Position numbers and translations under genes: made by a program. The notes under the pieces are model-generated. The model was not told where the DNA came from. It worked only from the letters and a program-made list of their open reading frames with translations, and made no database searches. 64,000 bases of DNA from Lepas anatifera (taxonomy: Eukaryota > Arthropoda > Thecostraca > Lepadidae): contig JAOTON010000316.1 of NCBI GenBank assembly GCA_034440635.1, positions 310,001 through 374,000 on the forward strand. The letters run 5' to 3'. Positions 1-12,000 of this stretch are shown in pieces. Every line of letters starts with the position of its first letter. The first letter of the stretch is position 1.

Positions 1-415
1 CAATAAGACTGCCTATTGTTGGTAAACACTGACTGGCACTGCCTACTGCCGATAGTGTGCCGCAACTACACTGCCGCCCGCTGATAAATACTACACGACA
101 AAACACTGCCTGCCACCGGTAGATACTGCACCGCACAACACTGCCTGCCACCGGTAAACACTGCACCGCACAACACTGCCTGCCACCGTTAAATACTGCA
201 CCGCACAACACTGCCTGTCACCGATAAACATTGCACCGCACTCACTGCCTGTCACCGATAAACATTGCACCGCACTTCACTGCCTGTAACCGATGAACAC
301 TGCACCGCACTTCACTGCCTGTCACCATTAAATACTGCACCGCACAACACTGCCTGCAAACGATAAACATTGCACCGCACTTCACTGCCTGTCACCGACA
401 AACACTACACCGCAT
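1..415. repeat. 35-bp minisatellite
   Basis: Tandem array of a 35-bp unit containing CACTGCCTGCCACCGGTAAA followed by CACTGCACCGCACAA. The TGCC landmark recurs at 107, 142 and 177, giving the period. Later copies diverge (CCGATAAACATTG variants) and the first 100 bases are degenerate. The array may continue to the left of the window. It probably lies in a large upstream filamin intron or 5' flank. Confidence 0.9.
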
Positions 416-2441
416 CGCCTGCTGCTGGTGATGCTGTTCCGCACGGCAGCATCTGACCTGCGTAATACAGTGCTGTACGACACACTCTGTTGGCGAACGC
501 TGGCCCGCAAAACATTGGTCCAGCTACGAAGGCAGCGCTGGGATTAGCAGAAAACCAGCCCGGACCAGTTGCGGGTTACCTGGGTTTGAGTAAAACGCAG
601 CACGTACTGGCAAAATGAGCCATAAGATTCACCGTGCCTTTTTTGCTGAGGCCCTTGGAGTATCAGCCAATGCTAGAGCCACTGATACTGGTTAGAATGC
701 TAACTGTTCCAAAGAAGGAGTTGCCATAAAGAAGGAGAAGATGCCATATAGAAATTTGTTTCTGTTTTCCACTCGGGGTCCACAGACCACTGCGCACTTG
801 GGCTGTGCTTTGGTACGTAGGGGGCGTGTTTAGCCAAAATTCGTCGGCCAATCAGAAGAGAGTGACGTAGCCAGATGTCGCCCTCGCTGTGGCGCGGTAT
901 ACGGGGAGGGCAAAGTTTAGATCCGCGAGCACTCATCGCCCTGGCGCCGTAGAAGACGCTTGGTAGCGACAGTGAGTATTGGTGCGGTTGGAAACCTTCG
1001 TAGTTTCCTGATACCGTCCCTGAGTTTGCGAATCATTCGCCACCATCTCTGAGCTTTCAGTTTAAAGCAGAAGCGTCATCACCGACCAAAAAGGGAGGGA
1101 GCCAGTCAGGCAATACCCTCCTAATGACAGGAATGTGCCCCTTTGGAGCAAAAGTTCCGTGAATTTAGGCCTATTGTTAACTTTTCCGTATAATGGTTAC
1201 GAAAGTTTATATTGTTCTGGTTGGACTGGGATTTGGAAATTGGTCGATCAAACATAGTGTTCAGGTCATTCTGGCCCTCCTTTTTGACGTGCATGGCTTA
1301 CAATGATTGTTCGAGGCTCCTCTCATAGACATTGTCATTACATGGTGGAATTTATTATGTAAGACCCTTCAATGAACTTTCTTAGGAAATACGATCCAAT
1401 TAGGTGAAGAGCGTCGTTTTTAGGCGTCTATATAGTCATGGTCAAACAAGAAGCACTGGAGTTTATTATTTTAAAGCGGCTTCTCTCCCACCGAATGAGT
1501 TTTACGCCTTGCGAAACAGCTTACAATGACCACTACTAGCAATAGGAACTTGATTTTTTTCACGACGAGCATTCCATTCCGCCGTTTGCACGAAACCTGG
1601 AGCCCCAGTTTTCAATTTGCCTCTATTTTTAAATCCATACAAAATCAGGTCCCCTGATTGGTTTCAGCATGGTAAGCGTGCGTAGATTAAGGCTAGTACT
1701 TATTCGGATTTTCGTCATCTTTATCTGTATGGGGGCTGATATGTCCGCGTCCATCTCCTGTTTTTTACCGTAATTAAACAAACCCTGGCCGTGAAAAGAA
1801 TGCAATGCCTGTCACGAGAAATCTCGTTTCATGTCTGCGTTTTTCAAATTTAGTTCATGATGGCAATTCCAGGCCATTTTGTATGCCTGATTTTTGCCTC
1901 CTAGGGCAGTTTTGTCGCTATGTTTGTTTTTCATCAGAATATCTAAAACCAATTATTATAGCGCAGCAATGGAGTCATGTGTATTAAGAAGACAGGGTGT
2001 GTTTACAGAAATGGATGATTCACTTTGTGACCTATTTAGGTAATACATGAGCCAGGGCCAAAAGTCATAGTCTACGAATGACTGAGGGCCAGAACCGCCC
2101 TAAAAAATCCAACCAAGTTCCGACCAAGGTCACAGGTCAAATCAGGCTATTACATGCCTTAAATGTAAGCCACTTTTACGGAAACGCAGCAGAAAGCCTC
2201 AAAGGCCGGAAATCAGGTTTAAACGATTCAGAGACCTAAAACGACCCGTAAATGTCTCCTTTCAAAACATGTCTTATAAATGTTCCATAAGCTCTTTGAA
2301 GTGGTCCGTCGCAGCTGGCTTGAACATAAGCGAACAATACCTTAGGGGGATGTAACAGCCCATTTATGGGTAAGTGTTTGATATTTAGTTAGGAAGCCAC
2401 GTTAAAACACGGTACGAAACTAATATTAGTAGACAAAAGCC
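416..2441. other. non-coding stretch, possible alternative first exon near 930-1005
   Basis: No convincing open frame. Around 900-1005 the sequence becomes GC-rich, contains an initiator-like GCACTCATC and ends in CGACA|GTGAGT, a good splice-donor core, so a non-coding alternative first exon of filamin is possible but unproven. The rest (1010-2441) is AT-rich unique-looking DNA. Confidence 0.3.
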
Positions 2442-2701
2442 GCGATAACCAGCGGCGGCGGATGCTGTTTTCGGATGGGGGGGCAAGCATTTTTCCAGGG
2501 GGCCCCCTTGACGATGGGGCCCCCTCGGCAGCAAAGGGCCCCCTAAAAACTGAGAAACTGTTGAGGGCCCAGTCAGGTCGCTTATGAACATTCAGAAAAG
2601 AACCAAACTACAATTCCGTATTTTTTCCAGGGGCCCCTTCTAATAATTTTGGGGGGGGCAACTGCCCCCCTGCCCCCTTATCCACCGCCACTGGCGATAA
2701 C
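2442..2701. mobile_element. hAT-like MITE, 244 bp, with 8-bp target duplication
   Basis: The element is 2450-2693. It starts CAGCGGCGGCGGAT and ends ATCCACCGCCACTG, imperfect inverted ends of the common CAGTGGCGGATCCAGG type. It is flanked by a perfect 8-bp direct repeat GCGATAAC (2442-2449 and 2694-2701), the target duplication length of hAT elements. The interior is G- and C-run rich (GGGGGCCCCC blocks) and non-coding. Confidence 0.85.
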
Positions 2702-3245
2702 TTTAAAGCTTGACTGGCAAGTTATTACAAGAGGTCCGCTGTAATTTGGTGTTGTTTTCCTGTTTAGTACGAGCTGTTATTGTCCAGGGTAGCTTGTTCT
2801 CTCTGAATGAAATCTGGTGGAAATTTGGGAGGCTCTATGATCTAAATACCGACTTTCAGTCTTAAGCCTAGTGCTGCAGTACAAACAGCGTGGTGTCCTG
2901 CTGTTAGCCCAACCCGGTAGGCTGTTTTGCGTCGGCGACCTGGGAACATATGTGCATATTGTGCGACAATCCACACACACACACACACTATGTGCCGGGC
3001 TGTTTTTCCACCTGATTTGAGTCGTTTTCGGGCAGTTATATCCGCACGCTCCCTGTTGCACGCTCCACCTGACCTGACAACGCGCCTATCCTAATTTCTT
3101 ATGCCCTCGACCCGTCTCACTGGCCCGAGGAATCAGTTTAAAGGCTGGTCAAACCACGTGCCCCCAATAATAAGGGCACTTGCTTGTGAGCGTAGCTCCC
3201 ATGTCAAAGCGAGTACTAGCCCGACTTCTGACATTTCCTGGGTGG
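2702..3245. other. intergenic or intronic, (CA)n at 2972-2988
   Basis: A nine-unit CA microsatellite is the only structure seen. No convincing coding frame. Confidence 0.6.
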
Positions 3246-3249
3246 GAGG

Positions 3250-3340
3250 TGACCGAAGAAAAGACTGTCAGGGGTCAGATTTGATCCAGAGACCTCCCAC
3301 GCACAACGGTGATGCCTTAGCCATTGCACCACCGCGTTGA
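3250..3340 (-). mobile_element. tRNA-derived SINE head
   Basis: Read on the minus strand from 3340, the sequence has an A-box-like TGGTGCAATGGCTAAGG and, about 35 bases on, a B-box-like TGGATCAAATCTG, the internal RNA polymerase III promoter arrangement of a tRNA. The acceptor stem is not intact, so a SINE 5' head or tRNA relic is more likely than a working tRNA gene. The 3' body was not delimited. Confidence 0.5.
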
Positions 3341-4391
3341 TCATAAGTTCCCGGAAAGCTTAGCTTCTTTGTGGGCAGTTAGTCAGAGTCACCGTAAATT
3401 ATCTGTAATTTTATAGGCAAAACTGAATATCTTTTATTATTTTTAGCGTTTGAATACCTACCTCGGTCAGCTTGCCGGGCTGATCTGGGACACGGTCTTA
3501 TTTTTGGAGTACGATAGAAAGAGCTTTAAAGTTGAGGATATTCTGAATGTTGATATCTGCTCCGCTTTGCAGAACTGTTAACATAGACAATATCCGATAT
3601 CCGGGGGAATAGAAGACGTGAAGAGGGTTTCCATTATGCTACTGCGATTGCCGATCGGAGTGCCGGTGTCAGTTTCTGCCAATTAGAACAGCGTAAAAGT
3701 CTAATGAGAGCACTGCCGATTATACCAAGAGTCCTTCCAAGGCACCGCAACTTCGATCAGCAATTGGATCGTAACATTTGGAAGCGTATGCAGGTTTTGG
3801 GGATTTCCAAAGACAAGTTGTGCTTTTTTGACATACATACTCTATCAGGCGTTAACAGCTTTAGTAATGGAGGAGGCAAAAATATATTTCCCCTCCGAAC
3901 GCCCCAATTTTGCCCTATTTTCTTAAAAGATAGTTGGTTTTTCACGACTTTGGGCCCCGTTGTCCCCCACCTCTCCCCCAAAGAATTGTGTAGATCCGCC
4001 ACAACACTCAGTTTGCATGAAACCAGCTTTCAAAAAAGGAAGACAAGGTTTCATTTCAGTCATAATTGCGGGAAGATATTTGTAAATTTCCCAGGGCCTT
4101 AAATCAGCCGATGGGAGTCGTCCCAATACTGCGCTACTTAAATCTCATCCGTGAAAATAGTCATGCATTGTGGCGCAGGGATGTGGATCCCTGAGATTAC
4201 TCGCTTTAGAATGCCCCACAATAATTCAGTCCTGCCCGTGCTCTTACACGAACAGGCCTTTTCTGATATATGTATATACTATTAATTGATAAAGATAAGT
4301 CCCTGCATCTTTAACCCTTCGGTATGGTCCAGATTTTGGTCCCCATTTAAAGGGCTAATCTGATATATTCCTCCTCTCTTATTGACACGTT
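3341..4391. other. non-coding stretch
   Basis: Open frames here (for example 3704-4102) overlap on opposite strands with no recognisable domain or codon bias. No structure identified. Confidence 0.5.
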
Positions 4392-4553
4392 CTCTGAACT
4401 AGTGGTGGAGGGCAGGGGGCTCAACCCCTCCCCCCGAAATATTTGAGTGCCTATTATTAATACATTGGCGGAGGCTGCTCTAAGGCAATGGTGGGGTGGC
4501 TCCAGTCACTAGGCCTCCCCCAATGAGGTCCTGGATCCGCCACTGCCCTGAAC
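4392..4553. mobile_element. small hAT-like MITE, 146 bp
   Basis: The element is 4400-4545, starting TAGTGGTGGAGGGCAGGG and ending CCTGGATCCGCCACTG. It is flanked by CTCTGAAC (4392-4399) and CCCTGAAC (4546-4553), a 7/8 match consistent with an aged hAT target duplication. Same end type as the elements at 2450 and 54981. Confidence 0.7.
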
Positions 4554-5520
4554 AATCAACATCAAATGCTCTTAAATGACATTCATGACCTTCTTTGGCC
4601 TTAAATATCGTGACCTAATTCCAGCTAAAAACAGCTGTGGTGTAGATCAGTAGACTTCTAAAAGTTCCAGGTGGATGGTTTCCGGCCCTTGTTTTTTGAG
4701 ACCTGAAGGGGATACTTAAGAATTGTATTCTGTGGTATTTAGTGTCAGAAATCTCGTCATCGTGGGTGTTAACATTGGTCTTAAAGTATAGAACTGTGTG
4801 TAAGTGAGGTGTAGTGCCTATTTCCCGTCATTTAGCTTCCCGTAAAAATCGGTGTCTTAATGCGCTGGGATTGGAGCGGCTGTGTTATAACATTTAAAAG
4901 GGAACCTTGGGAATTAACGACTGATGTCATATGGCATCGCCTGGTGTAGAATTTTCCTTTGAACAGTCCGGAAAGCGTTTTCACCTTGTTCTGTTATCAT
5001 AATGAATCATTTTTCATATATATTTAAATTACTGCCGTGCTCGACCACAAGGGTGCATATCAAACCAGTCGACTCTGAAACGAAATATAATTGGCAGAAA
5101 TCACTCAGGGCCTAATCAAATAAGGATTCAAAATATACATGGTGCTGATGCCAAATACTATTCTCGAAGGTGATGCAAAGTTTTCCCATTCTTGGCAGCG
5201 GCTGAGCGCACCATTGTCAGACAAACGGATTGCGAAAGCATCTGTGAACTCATTCCGGGAGTGCCTTGCCGACAAGTCCTACGAATCAATTGATGGCGAG
5301 GCCGCAATGAGTTTGGACAGGTGCCCTGCCTGTCGTGTTAGCACCGTCCGGATGCCATTTCTGGTTCACGTCGCAGCTAGAGTATGCCAGGATGGGGACT
5401 GCGGAATTGCGCGCGAAGAGGCTGATACATCTATCAGAAATCTACACTAGATAGTCGATCCTTTTCAGTTTATGGTTTCTGATCACCTCTAATGTTTTGT
5501 AGGGGAAAGGGGGGCCGGGT
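4554..5520. other. non-coding stretch with an unassigned 103-codon frame at 5139-5450
   Basis: The plus-strand frame 5139-5450 starts at an ATG and encodes a polar protein with a CPAC motif and later cysteines. It matches nothing I recognise, no acceptor/donor pair ties it to filamin, and length alone does not exclude chance. The rest is featureless. Confidence 0.3.
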
Positions 5521-5524
5521 GGAC

Positions 5525-5640
5525 CAGTGGCTTCGTTGCTAGTTTTCAGATCGGACAGCATGGGTTCACGTGGGTTCAATTCCCACGGCGGGAAACCGGC
5601 TTTCATGTCCGATCTAACCCGGCGGAGAGGATTCTTAAAC
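5525..5640 (+). mobile_element. tRNA-like SINE fragment
   Basis: A perfect 6-bp T-arm, CGTGGG-TTCAATT-CCCACG, holds a B-box-like GGGTTCAATTCCC. An A-box-like AGTGGCTTCGTTGCTAG lies about 40 bases upstream. No acceptor stem pairs, so this is called a SINE or tRNA relic. A short inverted repeat (GATCGGACA / TGTCCGATC) spans the element. Confidence 0.4.
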
Positions 5641-5940
5641 GCCCATGTCAATACTCTTTGTAATTAGGCAAATGTGCCTGTTGGGAATGACCCTAATGAA
5701 AAAAATTGTGTGATTAGTCCATAAATGTCTGGTATTGCTTTATTTTTATGTAATTCTAATTGCCTCTGAGGAGACAATCTCCATTACATGGTAGGCAGGA
5801 TAGTAATGCAACGGCTCCAAACTGCGTAAATACTAGGGTTTCACAATTCTTAAGAAAAACAAGTTGCTGCGGTCAAGTCCCTGGTTCCCCAGTCGCGGTC
5901 TGGAGATTGTGGACTCATTTCAACTTCCTGGCTCCTACAG

Positions 5941-6097
5941 GCACAGTCTGAGGACAACGTGACCCAGGTACGGAGCCAGCATCTGCAGTCCGCCACCAGT
6001 ACCACCACCAGCACCACAGTCCAGGAGGACTACTACGAGTACCGTCCCGTCGAGCTCAACAATATTCCGCTGCCCACCACCGGCGGAAACGTCACAG
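5941..6097 (+). CDS. cher: filamin exon 1 in window: linker and start of an Ig repeat
   Basis: Acceptor CTCCTACAG|GCACAG and donor GTCACAG|GTAATC. The exon begins in phase 0 and ends in phase 1. It encodes a Thr/Ser-rich stretch ([20 protein letters not shown]) then [16 protein letters not shown], which joins the next exon to form the first strand of a repeat. A second AG six bases on (5945-5946) is an in-frame alternative acceptor. Confidence 0.85.
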
Positions 6098-9000
6098 GTA
6101 ATCTCTGCTTGTTACATGCAGTATGCTCATATTATGGTGCATACCTTTTTTGTTATGGTGTGGACGTAAGGGTTCTGTTGTCCTTGACATCACGGCAGGT
6201 CACGCTTGGTTGTGCATTAATGGGAGCGGTTCTTTTTGTAAAAAAAGTGGTGAAAGATCTTCGGATCGTGGCACAAATCTGTTTTTCTTTCGGAGTTTTG
6301 TGATGTTTCCTTACGGGGTTTTGCGATATTTTTCTTACGGGAGTATTATGATGGCTCCTTAAGGGGTTTTGTGATGTTTGTATTACGGAGTTTGTGAGTG
6401 ACCATGGGAGACAGAATTGTGAGCTTTTTCATTTAACCATTGTTCATTGGTGGAGTGTTTTGTTGAGCGTTCCATTTCACTGAAAAGTTCCATGCCTTGA
6501 CCGGTCACGAGCTAAATCAAGGCATGTACGTATAATTCCTTGATATTTTGTTGATTTCATGGAACAGAAGGGGAAGAGGCTCCCTCTTGGTTGCAAGCTC
6601 CGATGAGCTTTTACTTTTAGGCTCTTGTGAGTTGCTTACTTTATGTATTGTTTATTTTTTCGTTTTCATTTCAGAAATATTCTCCGTGGTGGATCTATTC
6701 ACTGGTTTCTTTAAATATTGATTATATTTTTCAGACTGCTTTCACTCCCAGTTTTGCAGAAAACTCGGTAAAACTTCTCAAGCTTCGGATGTTTTCTTGG
6801 TTGGGACGAACTGTTCAGGCCACATGGGCCGCTTTAGATAATGAAGTGAACTATAATCCAGATCTCGGCGAGACAAAAAGTGGGTGAAAAAATTAAGCAG
6901 CTACAGCGTGACAGCGTCTTTCTCCAAACAAGGTCCTAAATATCAATACCAAATACTTTTTTTGGAAGATTTGGTGTAAGATATCAGCTTAAGCTGACAC
7001 AACACAATGTTCATAGGAATTTTGTCAGTGCAAATGCTCATCACACAAGCCAATGCCCGTGGACATGACTACATGCCCACATATTGTCGTCCTCAACATT
7101 TGGCTGAGAGGTGCCTTGATCTCTTCTTGTTTGCTCGGACTGACTGTCGGTTCTCTGCGTTTCCGTAAGACACGATCCCTGTGTCGGCAGCTGAGGTCAG
7201 CATGCCGAGCGGAAACATCGACCAGCCCATCATCGAAGACAACCGGGACGGCACCGTCTCCGTCAAGTATGAGCCGAAAGAAGAGGGCCTGCACGAACTG
7301 GTCGTCAAATACAACGGCGAAAATGTGCAGGGTAGGTGGGGTTGTATACCACTGCGGGATGAGGGCTCCGTGCAGGAAATAATAGATCTCAGAAGCACAG
7401 CATGCGCGTGGTGTTTGTTCATAATGGCATAATCTGTTCCACTGCGGGGAGTGATAGAGTTTTCGCTCACCTCAGAAGCATGTTTCGAAAGGGTGCAATC
7501 ATTTTTGTTTGTTACGACTGCACAGTTTCTTTCAATCAAGAACATTGACAAAACTATGAACGTTGTGTGATATTGAATGCGTTCTCGGATGCATGATTTC
7601 TGTGACACCAAGGAATAATTTTAAGGATATTGGGTGTATTTTGTCATGACCACATTTTGACGTGAGACTGCGTACTAATGGTAAACCTGTCCCAAACCAG
7701 TCCATATACAATGATATTCCTTATTAACGTCCACTTTTCCTCCCAGACAAACCCAGGGCCTCCGCCGTGAGTACCGTTCCCGACCGTAGCCAAGTCGTCC
7801 CCCAGAACTCCTCCGAGTCAATAAGATCGTGTGGTTTTGTGCCAACCGTGAAACCGCCCACTAGAAACATATCGGCCCGAGAGACCAACCTCGGGCGCTG
7901 GCGAGCCAAACACAAGGATCCATACCAGCCGGAGGATCCACTGGCAGGTGTTCTGGAAAGCGATATCTGCACAAAAATGGTCAAGACGTGTATAAATAGG
8001 CAATTACTTCGGCGTGAGCCAAAAAAGCCGGTGCCTGTAATGCGGCCAGATCCCGAGAAAGTAAAACAGCTTCATTTGAGCAGAGAGAAAACGAAGATGA
8101 AGTGCCGAAGTGAAAGGTCTTTAGGAACCACTGAGGCCCGGGTAGTAAAGGCATTCCGAAGAGACCAGCCTGAGAAAGCAGAACAATCTATGGACAGCAA
8201 TGTAGCTGCGAAACTACCCAAACAGGGAGGCGTAGATGAAGAGCCATCGGAGCCGGAAGGGTGTTCCTCCGCAGCGTCAGTAAGGCCACTGTCGGCACCG
8301 CCCAAGAAAGGGGTCAGCTTCGAAGATAAGGTCATGTCTCTTCCAGAAACTGTTGTGCTTCAAAGTCCTGACCCCTTTACTTTCGGAAAGGACTCAAGCG
8401 TGGTCAAGGTAACCAAGAGACAAGTGTCCGGGAAGAAATGTGAAAACTCCAAACATGTTCATGCCAGTCCTTTGGAATGTATACTGCGAAAGGCTCCGGT
8501 CGATTCGGCTAAGGTAGACTCGTTAATTACCAGTGAGCCTGTTCTCCGTCAGGCTCCAGACAACCATTCAAAAGCTCGTCCAAAGCCCAGCATTCAAAAG
8601 AATGTGTCTGATATTCAAGGCAGTTTAGCACACATGCAACTGGCATTCAACAAAAACGAACGCAGTTCGAATGAGTCCACTCTGAAAGATGAAAATGCAG
8701 CTAAAGCCAAACCAGGAAATCCGTCGAGTCTTCCGCTGAGAAAGCCTGGCCACGGTAAACCGCCGGCAGCAGCGGCAGGTGTGGCCGACTGCTACACCAA
8801 TGCAACTGCTTCCGCGGAAGTAGGCAGTGGCGATAAGCCACCATCAGTCGTCAGCGTTCATACGCAGAGCTCTCCTGAGCTCAGTACATTAGCCAACAGT
8901 TCAACTGCTGCCAGCGAGTCGTTCGTCCTGCTTCGACATGCGATATCCTCACACCTCAGTTCAGCTGGCGATGAAGAGACTGATGAGAATGTCACCAAAG

Positions 9001-12000
9001 CGTGGGAAGCCGAGCGCAAGGCTGGGAGGACTCGAGCACCCCAAACAGCTGCAGGCGGCAGCTCTTCGTCGTTAATAGTCCGACTGTCTGACCGTCGAAA
9101 GTCCAGTGCTGTGTCCTTCCCGGTGAAGCAGCGTATTCACTTTGACGTGCCTCCGAGCCAGTGCAGCGGCCTCTTTGTTCCGGGCAGTCACTGCAGTGGC
9201 GACACCTGGCCCCTGGTTCCGGCGGGGAGTGTCGCTTTCCGCTGCTGAGCTGGCCCAGAGTCACACCAACCATCTGAACCTGGCCACCTGCGATAGCACC
9301 GGCGGCTCCGGGCTGCTGGCTGCTGCTGAGTCGCCCATTGGGTCCACCTTAAGCACTGGCTTCTCTGTGGGTAACAGCTGGCGGTCGGAGAGGAGATGCT
9401 CCTCCGGACGAGAGCTCAGCAGGCGGCTGTCTGCGATACGGCCCCCCAGTCAGTCCTCGGCCCACACCAAACGACACCGAGACACGCGCAGGTGTTTCAG
9501 CGGGAACGATCTCGGGGCAGCCGAGTCATATTTCTGGATCGTGTCGCGAGGCGTTGTTCCAGTGACTCTGTGGACTCGGGTCACGGCGGTGACTCGCCGC
9601 CCCGCCGGTTCGGACTGGACGCGCTTCTGTCGACGCGGCTGGTGAAGAGCGCCAGCAGACACTCCAGCGGCGCCGAAGGACCAGAGTTCCTCTCCGTCAG
9701 CTCATCGTACGCCTCGGTGGGCTCTGTCGAAGTTCTGGTCTCGGACGGAACACGTGCTCCCGAGGGAGACACTCTGTTAGGTATTCCTCTGGTTGGACAG
9801 ACCGGAGCATTATCGAAGATCGAACGAGAGCGGAGTAAGCCGTCCTTACCAGACAAGACGGCGTGTGCTCCATCTGCGAGGAGCGGCTCCGTGCCAGGCA
9901 GGACAGGCAGTGCCGGCCGGTTTAGGTCGGCCACGTCGGTGCCGACGGTGGCGACAGCTAACGGTGGGAGTGCGAACCACGGGGACTCGGCCGACGGTCA
10001 GAGCTGGGGCCGCTGGAGGCGCTCCGTCACCGACGCCAGACTGAGCCGGACACAGCAGCGCCACCAGAAGCGTGGAGCGGATCAAAGTGGTGACAAAATC
10101 ACCAGGCCAGGTCCGTGTGATCCCATGTCTTTCCTGCTCAGGGGATCTAAACCAAACATTTAGGATGGGGCTGCCTGGTAAAACCTGAACAACGTGTATT
10201 TTCAAGGGAGGTGGCCCAAAAACGCTTAAAAATTGGCAATAACTTGATTGTTTTTCTAATTTCTATACCTGATTCACTATCTGGTTCCACACCTGGCTCG
10301 TCTCCCATAATGTATAGATATTACTGTGTTTTACGTTAACGAAGGGAAAGATAGCTTAGTTCAATGTATGCTCACTATTATGCTGTTCATATTGTATCAA
10401 AAGTTTGTCACATATTTTGCCAAGAAGTGATACCTTTGATTTGATATTATCCATAACACCTTGTTTTGCAGTGAAATAATACATTTCATATGAGCTTTGG
10501 TGGTAAAAGTTGTCTGCAATAAGGCATGGCGGCTGGCGTAACCTGTCTCCGTTCTGTCTTGACACTGAGTGACAATCAATCTCCCTCCCGCCTCTACTGT
10601 GACACTATTGACACTTCCCCCGCGTCTGCCGGGACGTTTCTGACACTCTCCTCCTGCCTTTGCCTGACACTGCGCTCCCTCGCCTGCTTGACGTTCCTGA
10701 CACTCCCTTGCCTGTGTGACGTTCCTGACACTCTCCCCTGCCTTTGCCGTGACACTTCTGACACTCTCCCCCGTCAACTGCTATGACGTTCCTGACACTC
10801 TCCCCGTCACCTGCTGTGACGTTCCTGACACTCTCCCATCCTCTTCCGTCGTAATCCTGCTGGGACTCCCCCACCCCCGTATATGCTGTGACGCTTCTGA
10901 CACTCTACCCTCCGCGCAGGCTCTCCGTTCAAGTTCCACGTGGACTCAATCTCCTCCGGTTATGTGACCGCCTACGGGCCGGGTCTGGTGCACGGCATCA
11001 CCGGAGAGCCGGCCAACTTCACCATCGCCACCAAGGACGCCGGCGCAGGTACGGTCCCAGATGGCAGCACACGGGCTAAGTAGGAACGCCGCGCAGACAG
11101 CAAGGACGTACCCCGATCCGGAGTTGTATCAGGAATACTTAGTAAAGGGGACGCCATGCGTGCTGAACGGTTAGCATGTGACGGCGGGGTGATTGTGGCA
11201 CTGGGTGCCTACGTGTGTCGCGTTACGGAGCGCCGATCTTCGTATTTAGAGATATGGGTGGAAACGTTTGTTGGTGGGGTGCTGCGCGCAGTGTAGGGGT
11301 GCCGATGCCTGATCACTCATCAGGGAGAGGATTTGCCACTTCTGTACCTTTCGATCCGCCTGTGATTGTGTGATCATTCGAACTGCAGTGGCAAACAAAA
11401 CAACGATTACATTAAAATAAACACTACGTCTATTATCTGAGAAGTTATCGAACTGAAGCAATTGTCCTCAAGCATTTCCAATGAAGAGGCTATGACCATG
11501 TCCCGACCTCAGGTCATCGATATGTAATATTTCGTTAGCACAAATTGTTATTATTTGTGTCATTATTTGAGGTAAATCTCAGTTCGAAATATTTAATTTG
11601 CTTACTGTTGCACCTCGAAACCTTTTATAGGCTAGGTCACTTGGCTGGATTGCTGATCTGACATGACATTATGTGAGGCTAGAAAGTTGTCAAAAGTTTA
11701 AAAAAATTCAGGCAATAGGCTTACCAAGTATGGTGGGGCGGGGCTGCGCGCTGCCTTTGTTTTGCCATCTGCGACAACCTTAGATGGAAGGAGGGGGGGG
11801 GGGCGTAGGTACCTAAACCCCTTGCCGGCGCGTGTTAGAATGCGAAATGCCGATAAAAATTCTGTCATATTCACATGTAAACTGAAGATGACGGGGAAAG
11901 TTGTGAGTCGAAGTTGAGTAGTATCAGTGGAGACTATTTTCCCTGACATTGCGGTGCGCTGCTGCACGCGGCCGCCCGTATAACGGTGCTGTGGTGTAAC

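Noticed and set aside
1..415. CRISPR-like array
   Set aside because: The unit is a continuous 35-bp tandem repeat with no unique spacers, in eukaryotic DNA.
3704..4126. coding regions on both strands
   Set aside because: Overlapping open frames on opposite strands without domain, repeat or codon signal; best explained by chance.
5139..5450. filamin exon or independent small gene
   Set aside because: No phase-consistent splice sites and no similarity to filamin; kept only as an unassigned frame.
9396..10163. independent gene starting with ATG
   Set aside because: It is in the same frame as the upstream long open stretch and shares its composition and GRWR motif, so it is better read as the 3' part of the filamin cassette exon.
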